A stretch of 64,000 nt of DNA from Plasmopara viticola (lineage: Eukaryota; Oomycota; Peronosporomycetes; Peronosporales; Peronosporaceae), in NCBI GenBank assembly GCA_001695595.3, contig MBPM02000084.1:1-64000 (forward strand), given 5' to 3'. A model generated the notes under the pieces. That model did not search any database. It was not told the origin of the DNA and worked only from the letters and a program-made list of their open reading frames with translations. The position numbers were made by a program, and so were the translations under genes. This document shows positions 39,613 through 51,200 of this stretch, piece by piece; within the stretch, counting starts at the first letter, position 1, and each line of letters begins with the position of its first letter.

Positions 39613-41248
39613 CCGAAAAAATAGGTTTTTAATTATCAATTAGCACATAAAGTCAATTTTTGATTCTAATATAGCACTCTTAGCCATTGAACACTATATC
39701 ATGGTTGCCCCCCCCTTGATTTTCGCTTCGTTGCTCCTCTATAAGTATTGTGAACATGGCCATGTCGATGCGAACCTATTGCCTTGTACCGCGGCTGGTT
39801 GCCTACATCTCTATTTGATTTTTGCTCGTTCAAAGTACATGTTCGAACAGTACCGCAAACGTGAAACGATGGTAGTCACACTGATCGCAAGGTCGATAAT
39901 AAAAACTGTTTGATCCGCGTCCACGAGTTGTCCAAAGCGTCGATCACCTCGACTGCTGATCATATCATCCTTTCACATTAACAAGCACTTTTTTCTGTTG
40001 ACGGATTCGTAAATTACGGATGGTTTACTGGAGTTATCATCTTACGCGTGAGTAGATCACAAATTATGTATGTAGGTGTCATAGTTTTACCATAAAAAGA
40101 TATCTTTAATACAAAAAGAGGCAATACTTCAAACCAAGGAGCTGATCGAAAGACCATTACATGGACTTCTAATGCACACTATAGAAATTATTGCATTTGA
40201 TAGATAAAAGTTAAGAGACGCTGGATTAATAATTATAATACAGCTTCGATTACGTTTTCAAAGGGTAAGAATCAGATACGGTCATGGTATCAGGACTAAC
40301 ATTATCTCTAAGATAGCGGTCTGTGACTCAAAATAGGTTTCAGTGTGTAAATTAGTATCAGAGACCTAGTTACGCGCTTCCTCCGAGTAAATAGGTGCGA
40401 CAGCCCCGTTGCACCTAAAAGCCTTTATCGACAATTTACATCTGGATCGCTAGATTGATCGTCTTTGAGCATGAACCAATAAGCTCATTTGCCTCAAAGG
40501 TATGCAAATTGACTAAATGACCTTTTTGCTCAGATTGGCCACAAAAATGTGCATCTTTAATTTGCATAAGGATCCGACGCGATCAGCGCGCGACTGGAGA
40601 CGATCTACAACTTTATAAACGCTCTATACGGTCATCTTAAATAGTTCTACTCCGGGCAAAAAAAGTCAAATTGATCATAATGTTTGCCTTGTTACGATTG
40701 ATGCGGTTTCTACCATCTCACAACTGTGTGAGGTACAAATTGCTCACATCTGAGGCGACATTCCCAACCTTAAGCGCTAGCTGACGACATTCTATTTGAC
40801 GCACCTATGTTTACTGTGTGCGGTCGCGCTTTGTTACCAGGTTAAGAAAAATCTAATGGACTTTGTCCAAAAGTTATAAATTCTGTTTCCCGAAATGTCC
40901 ACTTACTTTTTCTCAGAGAAGGTATCTTTTTGGACGGACTACGCCCGAGCACAGATGCCCGCTCTGGTAGATAGGAATTATCATACAAGCAAAAGTATGG
41001 AATACCATTGATTGCGGTTGGCACATTGAGAGGCTTGGTATGAGACCTCACCGAGCGTACGCACAGACATACTCTTGTTTTTGATCGTGTAGAACGGGGA
41101 AATACACGTGAAAATCACAATGGCACTTGTGAGTAATTCTTAAGTATATGCGCACGAATGTGCTTAACAACGCTAATGCCGATATATGCATTTTTGACGC
41201 AGAGAAACTACATTTATCAGATGGCTATACTGGAAAGCACGGCTTCAG
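39613..41248. other. Unassigned intergenic DNA
   Basis: AT-rich, with many stops in all frames. The longest frames (70 codons at 39,701-39,913 plus; 69 codons at 40,842-41,051 minus) are not recognisable and show no splice-linked continuation. I see no RNA gene or ordered repeat here. Confidence 0.5.
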
Positions 41249-41365
41249 GCAGAACCCGCTCAGAGATGATGGAGTACGTTACCCCTAAGTAGGGGCCGTG
41301 TAAGCCATGTCAAGCAAGTGCTATAGGGTTGTTCATTACACTTAACCCGAGTCTATCCGGTTCCG

Positions 41366-41376
41366 GGGATCGAGCC
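41366..41376 (-). promoter_or_regulatory. Pol III B box of the SINE
   Basis: Minus-strand GGCTCGATCCC matches the B-box consensus GGTTCGANNCC with one T-to-C change, inside an intact T-arm stem CCGGG/CCCGG. It lies ~33 bp downstream of the A box, a normal tRNA spacing. Confidence 0.8.
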
Positions 41377-41408
41377 CGGGACCTCCCGGTCCTAAAGGGA
41401 GTAGTAAA

Positions 41409-41419
41409 CCACTGCACCA
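41409..41419 (-). promoter_or_regulatory. Pol III A box of the SINE
   Basis: Minus-strand TGGTGCAGTGG fits the tRNA A-box consensus TRGYNNARNGG at every position. It lies about 10 bases inside the 5' end of the element. Confidence 0.8.
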
Positions 41420-41738
41420 CAGGATCGGTGCAGAACCCGCTCAGATCAAAGTCATTATGATCCATTGAGCTTGAGGAAGTGGTTTAATCTGGCCAAGTTT
41501 TACACAAGTACACTTAAAATAACGCAGAAGTGTATTGGTCTTTGTCTACCCTTCTTAAAAAGAGTGAAGAATGGAGAAGTGATGCTTGACAAAATCCAGT
41601 AAATTCTGTGATGTAAAACACTGTTGCACGCAAACTCCGAGATACCCATTTCTGCTTTTTGCAAATTCGTAACGAGAAACCTACCCCTTGAACTACAAGA
41701 TTCTGTTTGCTTGAATCCATATTTGAAGATCTGCCACA

Positions 41739-43405
41739 ATGTCCCACACGGTTCCTCAGCTAGCTACGAGTTTTGTCCCTGTCGGTCCCGACTGCGACTT
41801 TCCCATTCAGAACTTACCGTATGGCATCTTCTCAACAGAAAGCACTGGAAAAAGGCGCGTGGGCGTCGCCATCGGAGACTTCGTACGTCTGTGATTGTAA
41901 ACACCTTAATAATCTTGTATGGCTAAGTCTTTTGCTGGCTGTACATGCAGGTGCTGGACTTATCTGCTTTAGAGACTGAGGGTCAATTCAAGGGCTTTGA
42001 TGCCGCCTGTTTCCATGAAGCTACGCTTAATACATTTATGGCCCAAGGTCCTAAAGCCTGGGCACTCGCGCGCGCGACCGTGCAGCGTCTGCTATCCGTT
42101 GACGAGCCCTCGCTTCGCGACAACGAGGCGTTCCGTCAGCGTGCACTAATTCCCATGCATAATGTACAAATGCATCTCCCGGCTAATATTGGTGACTACA
42201 CGGACTTTTATTCGTCGCGCGAGCACGCCACTAACGTTGGACGCATGTTCCGTGGAGAAGACAATGCGCTGCAGCCCAATTGGTACATAAGCTAGCCATT
42301 GTCCTGCTCGTTATTGCTAAGCTTGCGTGCGACATAAACCTTGCATTCTTGCAGGCTGCACTTACCTGTGGGCTACCATGGACGCTCCTCATCGATCGTT
42401 ATGTCCGGCACTAATGTGCGTCGTCCGTGCGGCCAACTGCAGGCTGACCGAGCCGATCCTTCCAAAGGTTCCGTCTTCGGGCCGTGTCAGGTGCTTGACT
42501 TCGAGCTTGAGATGGTAAGAGCTTATGTGACCGAGTCGAACTGTCGAACTTCGCTCTATCAATTGTAATAATGACACCCCACTTCGGTCTTTTACTTTGT
42601 AGGCTTTCTTTGTAGGACCACCGAACAATCTCGGTGAACCGATCCCAATGAGCAAGGCAGAAGACCATATCTTTGGTGTGGTGTTGATGAATGACTGGAG
42701 CGGTAAGTTACAATTGTACTTTGAACAATGCGCCTCAATTTTTCAAAAACATTGTTCATGGCAGCCCGCGACATTCAAAAGTGGGAGTATGTTCCACTCG
42801 GTCCTTTTGGAGCCAAAAACTTTGCCACTTCTATTTCGCCGTGGGTGGTACCCCTTGCGGCCTTGGAGCCGTTTCGTTGTAAACCAAGCTTTGGCCTCGT
42901 TCAAGATGATCCGACACCACTACCATATCTCACAGACCCAGACTATGCTCGCGGTGCTTATGACATTAGCCTGAATGTACGTTGTGCTTTTGTTTGCATT
43001 TCGTATATAAATTAGCTAAAAGTTGCGGGATTTGGTTGAATTTCGCAGGTCTCGATTAAGCCGGAGGATTCCGAACAAGCCTTTACTGTCACAACGAGTA
43101 ACTTTCGTAATATGTACTGGAACATGAAGCAGCAGCTTGTGCACCACACTGTCACGGGGTGCAACATGCAGCCTGGGGATCTCTTAGGCAGTGGTACCAT
43201 CAGTGGCAGCACAGACAACAGCTTAGGCTCAATGCTTGAATTGAGTTGGCAAGGATCCCGCGATATCAAGCTCGAAGACAGTGGCATCACGCGCAAATTT
43301 CTTCAAGACGGCGACACAGTGGCGATCACTGGGTGCTGTGTAGGCAATGGCTATAAGATAGGCTTTGGATCATGCGAGGGCAAGATCTTGCCTGCTCATC
43401 AGTAG
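41739..43405 (+). CDS. FAH: Fumarylacetoacetase (fumarylacetoacetate hydrolase), six exons
   Basis: Catalyses 4-fumarylacetoacetate + H2O to fumarate + acetoacetate, the last step of tyrosine/phenylalanine breakdown; a cytosolic metal-dependent homodimer in studied species. Exons: 41739-41882, 41951-42282, 42355-42514, 42603-42702, 42765-42976, 43049-43405. All introns are GT-AG (68, 72, 88, 62 and 72 bp). The spliced product is 434 aa, against about 419 in mammals. The N-terminal FAH domain spans roughly residues 15-125 and the catalytic domain 130-430. By alignment from memory to the mouse enzyme, metal ligands D126, E199, E201 and D233 correspond to D133, E209, E211 (FELEM) and D243 (MNDWSARD). 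The catalytic H133 is H140 (REHATNVG) and K253 is K263. The start ATG sits in CACAATGTC and gives the expected N-terminus ([20 protein letters not shown]). No frame breaks or missing motifs were seen, so it is probably functional. It is the only housekeeping gene in the window. Confidence 0.96.
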
Positions 43406-44590
43406 AATAGCTATCGCACATCACAGCAAATTATTTGAAATACAAGCAGCTCTCTGTTCTCTTCATTACCCTCAGTCTTAGCAGTTCAAAAACACCTTTC
43501 AGCGTTTTTTCGATGCAAGCACGTATAATTCTTCGATCATTGATCGGCCACTAAAAACCTTGCATATCCGGATCGTCAACACCAGCAAACTTGTCATCCA
43601 AATAAAAAATTCATAAGTCTCGCGCGATATTTAATTTACGCCCAAAGAAACACTCAAAGTACAAAGCTGGCTGATCTTAGTTACGTCTGTGCTGCCGTGG
43701 CCCGGTCAAACGTGCCGTTATTGTGGACAGGGTCGTGCATGTTAATACGACGTCAGATTCAGCGCATGTGCCATAACATAAGAGAGCCGCTTTCTTTGCT
43801 TTTACATTCGTTTCCTTTCGCAAATACGTTCGTAAAAGCCACCGATCAGTGCATTCTCCTTCACATTCGTAGCTTCTTCTTTCGTACTCAGCTTGGATGT
43901 TTTTCGTCAAGATAATAAAATTACAACATTTTATCCTGGGAAAGTGTAGCGCACAAGTCACTGGAGTTTCCTGGGCGCCACCACCCAGTTCTGTTAGCAC
44001 ACGTGATCGAATAGAGTTCAAATCAGGCCTAAATAAGCGACGATACAATGCTAACGGTCACCATGGCGGAGATTCTGGCATACTCTTCACGTCTGAAAGC
44101 ATGAGAACGCGATGTCAGCGCATGTATACGCACAAACCCGCTAATCAACATGTTTAACGACAGCACATCAGCCGCAGAGCTACTTTGATTATTCGCCCAG
44201 CTAGTGTAGTAGTGAGGAAGTCCGGATTCGGGACCAGCTTCCGGTTGTTATGCTCGATCGAACACGAGCGATATGATCGTTTTTTTCATTTGTCAAAACA
44301 CCGTCAATTGCAGAAATTGGCACTTTGCCAAATTCGTGACAGGCAATCAATTTGCAGTGCATCCTGACTAGCCACCATTTGACTAGCACAGTAGAAACCA
44401 TATCACAGCATCAGCAGTGAACGTTGATCGATCACTTTCAAGAGGGGTGGGCTTTTGCAGCTTTGCCACTTTTTTTCATCTAAATTGCGCACGTTATGAG
44501 TGATAGTTTGCTTGAACACTTTTTGTGCTTTTAGCAGAATTCGAAGCGGCGCATTGCCACCAAATTATGCAATGATCCAAATTAACTAAG
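43406..44590. other. Unassigned region downstream of fumarylacetoacetase
   Basis: 3' flank of the FAH gene followed by anonymous DNA. A 123-codon minus-strand frame (43,677-44,048) overlaps shorter plus-strand frames. It shows no recognisable domain, no low-complexity bias and no splice-linked neighbours, so I treat it as chance or old decay. No clear polyadenylation signal could be picked out. Confidence 0.45.
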
Positions 44591-45900
44591 ATCCTTCATA
44601 GATGCCACAGGAGGAGTCGCCTCCGATGAGTCTTCTCGTAGCGACGCAAATGCGCATACTGAAACGGTATACACAGGCCATCTAGATTGTCCTCCTGTAT
44701 TATTATTAAGAGAGTGAGTCGACTTCTTACGGTACGGAAACTTATGTCGGTGTTTGGCAAAGGGCGAATCCTACCATCCGCGGAGTAACTTTGGCCTCTG
44801 GACCTTTCCAAGGGCTGACATCTAACTGCTTTTCTCTTGGTCCTGATGTCATGATTATTGAAAAAGGCATTTCGATTGGGTGAAAAAACATTAGTTTTTT
44901 TGTCATTACAAGCGAGGCCATTGACATGTTCGGTGAGTCTGATGACAAGGCAAAAACATGTGATTATAGGTGATAGGGCTGTTTTGACGACGCTGCCATT
45001 GCTGAAGCTTTCCTGCAACTCTAGAGTGCAAAGAGCCAAACAAGTATTTTGCGGAGCGCATATGGCACTTCTCATGAAGCTATGACAAATTTAATTGGGG
45101 ATCACTGGGAAAGGGAGAGCGATGGACGCTCGTTCACGGTACAAACAAGACAAAGTCTCCTAGAGGCTTTCATATATGGAAAGCTTAATAGCGGACAATT
45201 TTTTAAAGGCAGGCACAGCCTTTGTGGCAGGTGCAGCCCTTGTTGCAAATGCACCCTTAGTTAGTGCGACCCTATTCATACATACAGACATAAGCGCAGA
45301 GACTAGTTTTAGTGCAAGGGCATCTTCAGTAGCCAAAGTAACCATCTTTTAAGTTGGTTTGATGACTCGGGCAATCTTTGCTGCTTCCTTAGTCACCGTT
45401 ATGAAACAACGATCTTGCGTACAAAGCCAAAAATTGATGGACAACGCCTATTCCTCTTTATTTGACGTTACAAGTTGGGAAGGATGTTACGGGCCGATAC
45501 ATATAGCCAACTTTGTGCTAAAGGCTGGTTTTCCAGGAGGAGTGTTTTTGCTGAAAGCAAATCAAAAAGTAACATTAGATGAAGAGCTCTTACGACTTAT
45601 ATTCTTGCTACAGCCTAACTGGTGACCTACTGCTATCATCCTAAAAGCTATCATTATTCTTTATGCCATATGGCGTTGTAGACATCCCAGATTTCTTTTA
45701 TTTAACAAGGTCTCTTGGTTCCCACTGCTGATGGGACAGATAGAGCTGCTTTCTAGTTGGAGACTGTATTATCGCTTATATTTATGGATAGCGCTGGTGC
45801 GTACAATTTTGGGAATATTTTCATTATTTTGCTTAAAAGCCGGTACCGGCAAAACTGCCGGTGACGACGGTTACGTCATACCTGATTTTTCAGTAGAGTA
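44591..45900 (+). pseudogene. Decayed protein-coding relic, possibly a DDE transposase
   Basis: Several plus-strand patches look protein-like but are broken by stops and frame changes. One near 44,740-44,875 reads TETYVGVWQRANPTIRGVTL. One at 45,049-45,264 reads HEAMTNLIGDHWERESDG. One at 45,359-45,625 includes MDNAYSSLFDVTSWEG and VLKAGFPGGVFLLKANQKV. The DNAYSS-like and following segments have a faint resemblance to piggyBac-type transposases (the D-N-F/Y-T/S-S region and the x-G-x-x-x-x-x-x-K/R-x-N region). No terminal inverted repeats or TTAA target pair were established. The long minus-strand frame at 44,596-45,075 is taken to be a shadow. Confidence 0.2.
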
Positions 45901-48280
45901 AAGGCAAACAATCGCGACAAGTGACACATGAGCATTGCACATTGCATGTTTTATTGTAAGTTAAGTATCCAGTGTGCACTCACGCTAGAGGAGATTCAAA
46001 ATAGCCAGTCAACCTATAAAAATTATTGAATTATCATGGAAGGATACCACTCCAGTAGAGACTAATCTTCTTTGGTCTACAAAAGCCTTATTGGCCAAAA
46101 AGAGTTTTTGTCCTTAACAGACACCGTATGATACGCACCTAGAAGCTCAAGCTCGACCAAGGTCTCAAGCTTTTCCGGATCTCTTTCGAATATATTCACC
46201 CGCGTTCATGCCTGTAAAACGAAACAGGGCGCATTAAGTAGCCGATCTAACCGTTTACGTACCTGGTGCACCATCTAAATGCATCCATTTAGCGCACACC
46301 ACCCGATCTAGATCTCACAAAGACGGGGGAAATCACTATAAACAGCACGATTAAGTCACGATCCATTAGAGATGCAATTTGGTCCTGCCGACGGACATAA
46401 AACAAGGCGAGATTCGTAGCAACCCGACGGTATTCGAAGTACTCTCTCCAATAGTCAATAGTGTGTATGATCAGGGCGTCGCGGATTTTGCTTGAATCAC
46501 TCCTTAGGAGACACAAGAAAGTAGTCAAAAATCGTCTCTTTGGCAGAAGCATCTACCTTACAACTGGCGCTGATGCTAAGCACATTTTATAATGCACTTG
46601 TATATCAGGTGAGAACAATAGAAAAGATATCGTGATACCAAAGACATTTATTGCACAAAATGATTAGATAGTCCTGATCAATCCATCATATTTGTCTTGG
46701 TTATGAAGCACGAAACGGTAATGGCTTGAACGACTAAGACCTTATAATTTACGTCGAAGTCATGTGTCGGACACCTCGATGACAAGTAGCACAGTACGCA
46801 CAGTACGCACGCTTATAATAAGATGAATGCAGTCGCTTGACCAGCTCATACATTGATAGATGCAGTCGCTTGACCAGCTCATACATTGATAGAAAAAAAG
46901 TGCTTCGAAACTGTATGAAGAATTGCAAATGGTCAGAGCAGATATAAATTTCGTCAACTTATCATGCGAGCAGAGAAGCATCTCCATGATCTATTATTTT
47001 AAAGATCCGAAAGAAGTTTATTCTTTTTCGAGGACTGTCAAACGCTTGTTGCGATTGGTATTGGCTACAACACAAGCCGTGCGCAAATGTAAATCGACGA
47101 GAATCGCTATAATCAGAAGGAATGATATGTGGAAATGATATGATCGCGCGAAAGTACAAGCTAATACTAACAAACAGAGTTATAAAGATCTTGTGCAGCC
47201 CTTTCTTTTTAGTTTCCGAACCTATTCAGTCGACGCCGGATTAAACCTGAGCCTCATTTTGCTGGAAAAGAGCTCGTGAATGTCAATCGCTTCTTTGACT
47301 GAGCTCCTGATGCCGCTTTGTTTTCTTTCTTTTAGTTATTGAACGTTGGAACAAATAACGTCTATCAGTAAGGCTCTTAGCCTGTTGCTTTAACAACATG
47401 TGATGCAGTTAAAAATATTATGCAACAGCAGCTACAGATGTCCTAGGAAACAATTTCGATACTTTTTGCCTCCTTTAAAATAGAAAGTAAAACATTCAAC
47501 ACTGGATCGCCCGTCAATTCTGGCTCCTAAGACAGTTAGAAATGATGTGTGCATGAAAGCACTCGCTGACCATGTTGGCCATGTCTAGCTCCCCCTGTTA
47601 GTAAGGATAGTGTTGGTCCTAGCTAAAAAGTAAGGCCGTCTTTCTTGAGTTAAAAGTTTGTCAGTATAAGCAACACATGTTCTATCTCGGTTTATTAGGG
47701 TCTTGTACTCTTCATGAGTGATGTACACAAGTAATGCTCATTACGTAAAAGTGGCCTTTTTTACTTGTCAACAGCTTGACACGGCGACGAAGCTTGTCAG
47801 AGCTAAATGTTGCTCCAGATAAAATGCTCTTGATACTATCTTTTCATGCAGCACAGCCGCAAAAAAGTGGGCGAGAGATTGCCGTCTTCGCTATATTCGA
47901 TAGTCCATTAAGCTAAATTGGTGATAAGAACCTGTTTGTCTTTCACTCGATTTAGTAAAGTGATTCAATTTCTCATGTAATTATTATCAGAATTTTAGTT
48001 ATTTTACCTTGCTGATCACGAATAAAGTCTAGCGTGATTTTACAAGTGGGTCGCACTAATTGACACAAATGTCGAGAAAAGGTGTTTAAGACGTTCTTAA
48101 TCATTAAAATAACGTCAAACATGTCATCCAAATTGTATTTTAACACGGATATCTATATTCTAAGCTATACATGCAAGTGAGAGTGAAAGTGCTGGAACCT
48201 CGCTTTGTAGTCAAAGACCACGTAATTATTCCCACAAGGCGTCATGGGTTCGGTCGTAAACACAGCGAGATCCGAGATAC
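45901..48280. other. Unassigned intergenic DNA between relics and the giant repeat gene
   Basis: AT-rich sequence with frames no longer than 87 codons (46,289-46,552 minus, unrecognised). The only ordered structure seen is a 33-bp tandem duplication at 46,827. The last ~300 bp would be the 3' untranslated and terminator region of the minus-strand giant gene. Confidence 0.5.
46827..46892. repeat. 33-bp perfect tandem duplication
   Basis: The 33-bp unit starting ATGCAGTCGCTTGACCAGCT is present twice, at 46827-46859 and 46860-46892, with no difference. A short CAGTACGCA duplication sits just to the left, at about 46,792-46,810. It is a recent slippage event in non-coding DNA. Confidence 0.92.
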
Positions 48281-51200
48281 CTAAAGGTGAGTCGAACGTT
48301 GTTTGGACCCATCGCGAATCGCTTTGGTGTCGAAAGATGACGCAACGCCAGCACTTCTGCTGTGCTGCAATGTGGTCATGTTCGCCTCGGAGCCTGAATA
48401 GGAGGTAATTTTCATGTTTCTCGTCGCAATAGTCGACTGAGGCGACATGTAGGTCGTAGCAGAACTCACTGGTGACTCGGATGGCGACCGTGTCAAAGCT
48501 CTGCGAGCTTTTAGCTGACGCCCAAGGGGTGAATACGACGTGCTTAGTCTGGCAGTTGCGCCGCTGCGTGCTGGACTACAAACGGGAGTACTTGTTCGTG
48601 ACGGCCCGCCTGCTTCGGGGCCACCAATAATAAGCACCATGTCGTCTGAATACTTCATTAAGCCAGAAACCATGCGGCTGCGGCGCAGCTGGCGTTGGTT
48701 ATTAAATCCTTGTATCATAGTGACTTGGTGGTAACTCTGCTGCTCTTCGCTTAAGTGCAGTAGATAGTCGGGTACATCGACGTCCGGGGGACACATAAAG
48801 CCGAGCTCCAAAAAGTACATGATGAGCGACTGTCCAGTGCCGTGAAACAACACTTCACCGTTCTCTAGTATCAAGACATCTTCGTAGTACGCGCACTTTT
48901 TAGGCACAACTTGGAGAACTGACACAACGAACTCGATTTCGATTAAAGGAGGACCGTCTGGACTTTGGCGAGTGCGGCAAACCTCGTCAATCACCAACGT
49001 ACGTTGAAATTTTCCAACACCGAGACCCAATTGCTGAACAGCAACATTGGGGTAGTGAAAAGCCAGTGAGCGTGCAATCGTCCATGTGGCTCGCTTATCT
49101 TCGTACGTGCCGGTGGTGAAAAAGCCCGTCTCGAAACTTGCAAAGTTCTGGTCGCAAAAGTCGCGAGCAAAGGTTAGCAGCTCCTTCCTTGGCATATTTT
49201 TTGATAAACTACGGCCACGACGCTGTACGTAAGAAACGAATTGGGGAAGCCACGACTTGACGAGACGCCGCCGCTTCATGTTGTACCAAGCCGAACCCAT
49301 CCCAGTACGTTGTGCAGTTGTCACAGCCAGCTTCTCTTCGATTATCGACTTCTGTAAGCTGCGCTTGGTCCCATCAGTGTCGACAACAGCAGCAATTGGG
49401 ATTAAATCCACAGCATCAACAACTTCTTCACGCAATTCCGTCTCGACTGTTGTGCTCGCCTCGCCCGTCGACGTCTTGGTTTCCGTCGTCGTCTCGACCT
49501 CAACAGCACATTTCACCGTACCACTGGTGTTAGCAACTTTTCGGATCGTCGTACGAATTGTCTTGGTGACGACGCGTCCGTCTCTGTTTGTCGTGCGATA
49601 TACCTCTTTCTTTACGGTAGTGCCGTCCTCGTTCGTTTTCTCCGTCGACGAGCTAATCAGTGCCGCCTCCGATAAAATCCTACTGTTCCCAACAGAGGCA
49701 CAATTGTCATCGTCGATCTCCTCACGTGTTTCCGTTTCCACCGTCGTGCTTGTTTCACCTGTGGACGATTTGGTCACCGTCGTCGTCTCCACCTCAATTA
49801 TACGCTTGAGCACACCGGAAGTGCTAGTCACCTTACGGATTGTCGTACGAACTGTCTTGGTGACGATGCAACCGTTCGCACCTGTCGTGCGGAATATCTT
49901 GCTTTTAACTGTATTGTCATGTTCAGAGGTCTTGTCAGTCAATGTCGCATCCGGCACGGATGAAACCATCATGTCACCACTGAGTGTGCTCTTGTCATCG
50001 TCGAGCTCCTCATGGTTCTCTGTCTTTACTGTCGTGTGTGTTTCACCCGTCCGCATCTTCGTCACCGTCATCGTCTTCACCTCAATCAGACGCCTCACCA
50101 CACCGCTTGAGACTGTCACTGTACGAATAGTCGTTCGAATTGTCTTGGTAATAATACTGCCATCTGCACTCATCGTGCGGTATACATCAGTTTTCACCTT
50201 AGCGACGACGATACCGTCCTTGTCCACCTTGTCCTCAATCGATGAGCTAATTAGTGTTGTCTTTGACCGGGGCGATGTGATAGTATTCTCAATTGTCTCA
50301 ATCCTGCCAATATCTACTTTATCACAATATTCCGTCCCAGCCGCAACTGTTCTTTTTGGCCCACGCGGAAGCACGTTCACCACATTTCCCAATTCAACAA
50401 TGCCTTTGGTTCCTTTTGTCGTATTCATGGGCATCTTTAACACTTCCGTCGTCTTCTCTGTCATAGTCGGCCCTTTTACATTCACATCGAGCGTATCAGT
50501 GGTCGTCACCTTCGCCGTTTCCTCATCAGTTCCAACGGTCGACGGTCGCTTTGACTTGCGGTGCTTCTTCGACCTACGCTTTCTATTCTCCGTCAATTCG
50601 GCCTTCTCCTCGATTACGGTCGTCTCTGGAAAATTTACATTCGTCGGCTTTTTAACAATACTACCGATAAGTTGGCGCTTCGGCTTACGGCTCTTCATTA
50701 TATTGAGCTTCTTGTCTTCAGGTTCATCAGTCTCCTCCTCAGTCACGGTCGTCTCTGTTGTGGTCACCTCCGTCACTTCCGTCGTTTCTTCAGGCTTGAC
50801 ATCGGTCACTTTAATCGTATCTGTGGGCATTCCTGTCACTTCCGTCATCTCCACCGTAGTCGGCACTTCTTCATTCACTTCGATCGTCTCGGTGGTCACT
50901 TCCGTCACCTCCGTCGTCTCCTCAGTTGAACCCGGGGTCGGCTGGCGCTTTGGCTTGCGGTGCTTCTTAGACTTGGGCTTCTTGTCGTCAGGTACATCAG
51001 TCTCCTCCTCAGTCACGGTCGTCTCTGTTGTGGTCACCTCCGTCACTTCCGTCGTTTCCTCAGGCTTGACATCGGTCACTTCAATCGTATCTGTGGGCAT
51101 TTCTGTCACTTCCGTCATCTCCACCGTAGTCGGCACTTCTTCATTCACTTCGATCGTCTCGGTGGTCACTTCCGTCACCTCCGTCGTCTCCTCAGTTGTA

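Larger units (their letters stand above)
41249..41445 (-). mobile_element. tRNA-derived SINE with 16-bp target-site duplication
   Basis: GCAGAACCCGCTCAGA occurs at 41249-41264 and again, identically, at 41430-41445, bracketing a 165-bp element (41265-41429). On the minus strand the element starts with a tRNA-like head: an A box TGGTGCAGTGG, then a B box GGCTCGATCCC at normal tRNA spacing. A tRNA-unrelated body follows, ending in CATCATC at the insertion edge. The head is not a functional tRNA. Its 5' end (GATCCTG) cannot pair with the sequence after the T arm (AACCGGA), and the anticodon loop would be nine bases. Polymerase III promoter, unrelated body, simple-repeat 3' end and target duplication together define a SINE. 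tRNA-derived SINEs are known from Phytophthora infestans. Family identity was not checked. It lies ~300 bp upstream of the fumarylacetoacetase start codon, in opposite orientation. Confidence 0.85.

Noticed and set aside
41340..41429. Functional tRNA gene on the minus strand
   Set aside because: A and B boxes and the T arm are good, but the acceptor ends do not pair, the anticodon loop would be nine bases, and the unit is inside 16-bp target duplications with a non-tRNA body. It is a SINE head.
41500..41747. Minus-strand ORFs overlapping the first FAH exon
   Set aside because: They overlap the FAH start region in antisense, are short, and encode nothing recognisable.
43677..44048. 123-codon minus-strand ORF as a gene
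   Set aside because: No family resemblance, no splice-linked exons, and competing frames on the other strand. Support is insufficient.
44596..45075. 159-codon minus-strand ORF as a gene
   Set aside because: No recognisable domain, and it overlaps more protein-like plus-strand patches in other frames. It is better explained as a chance antisense frame over a decayed relic.
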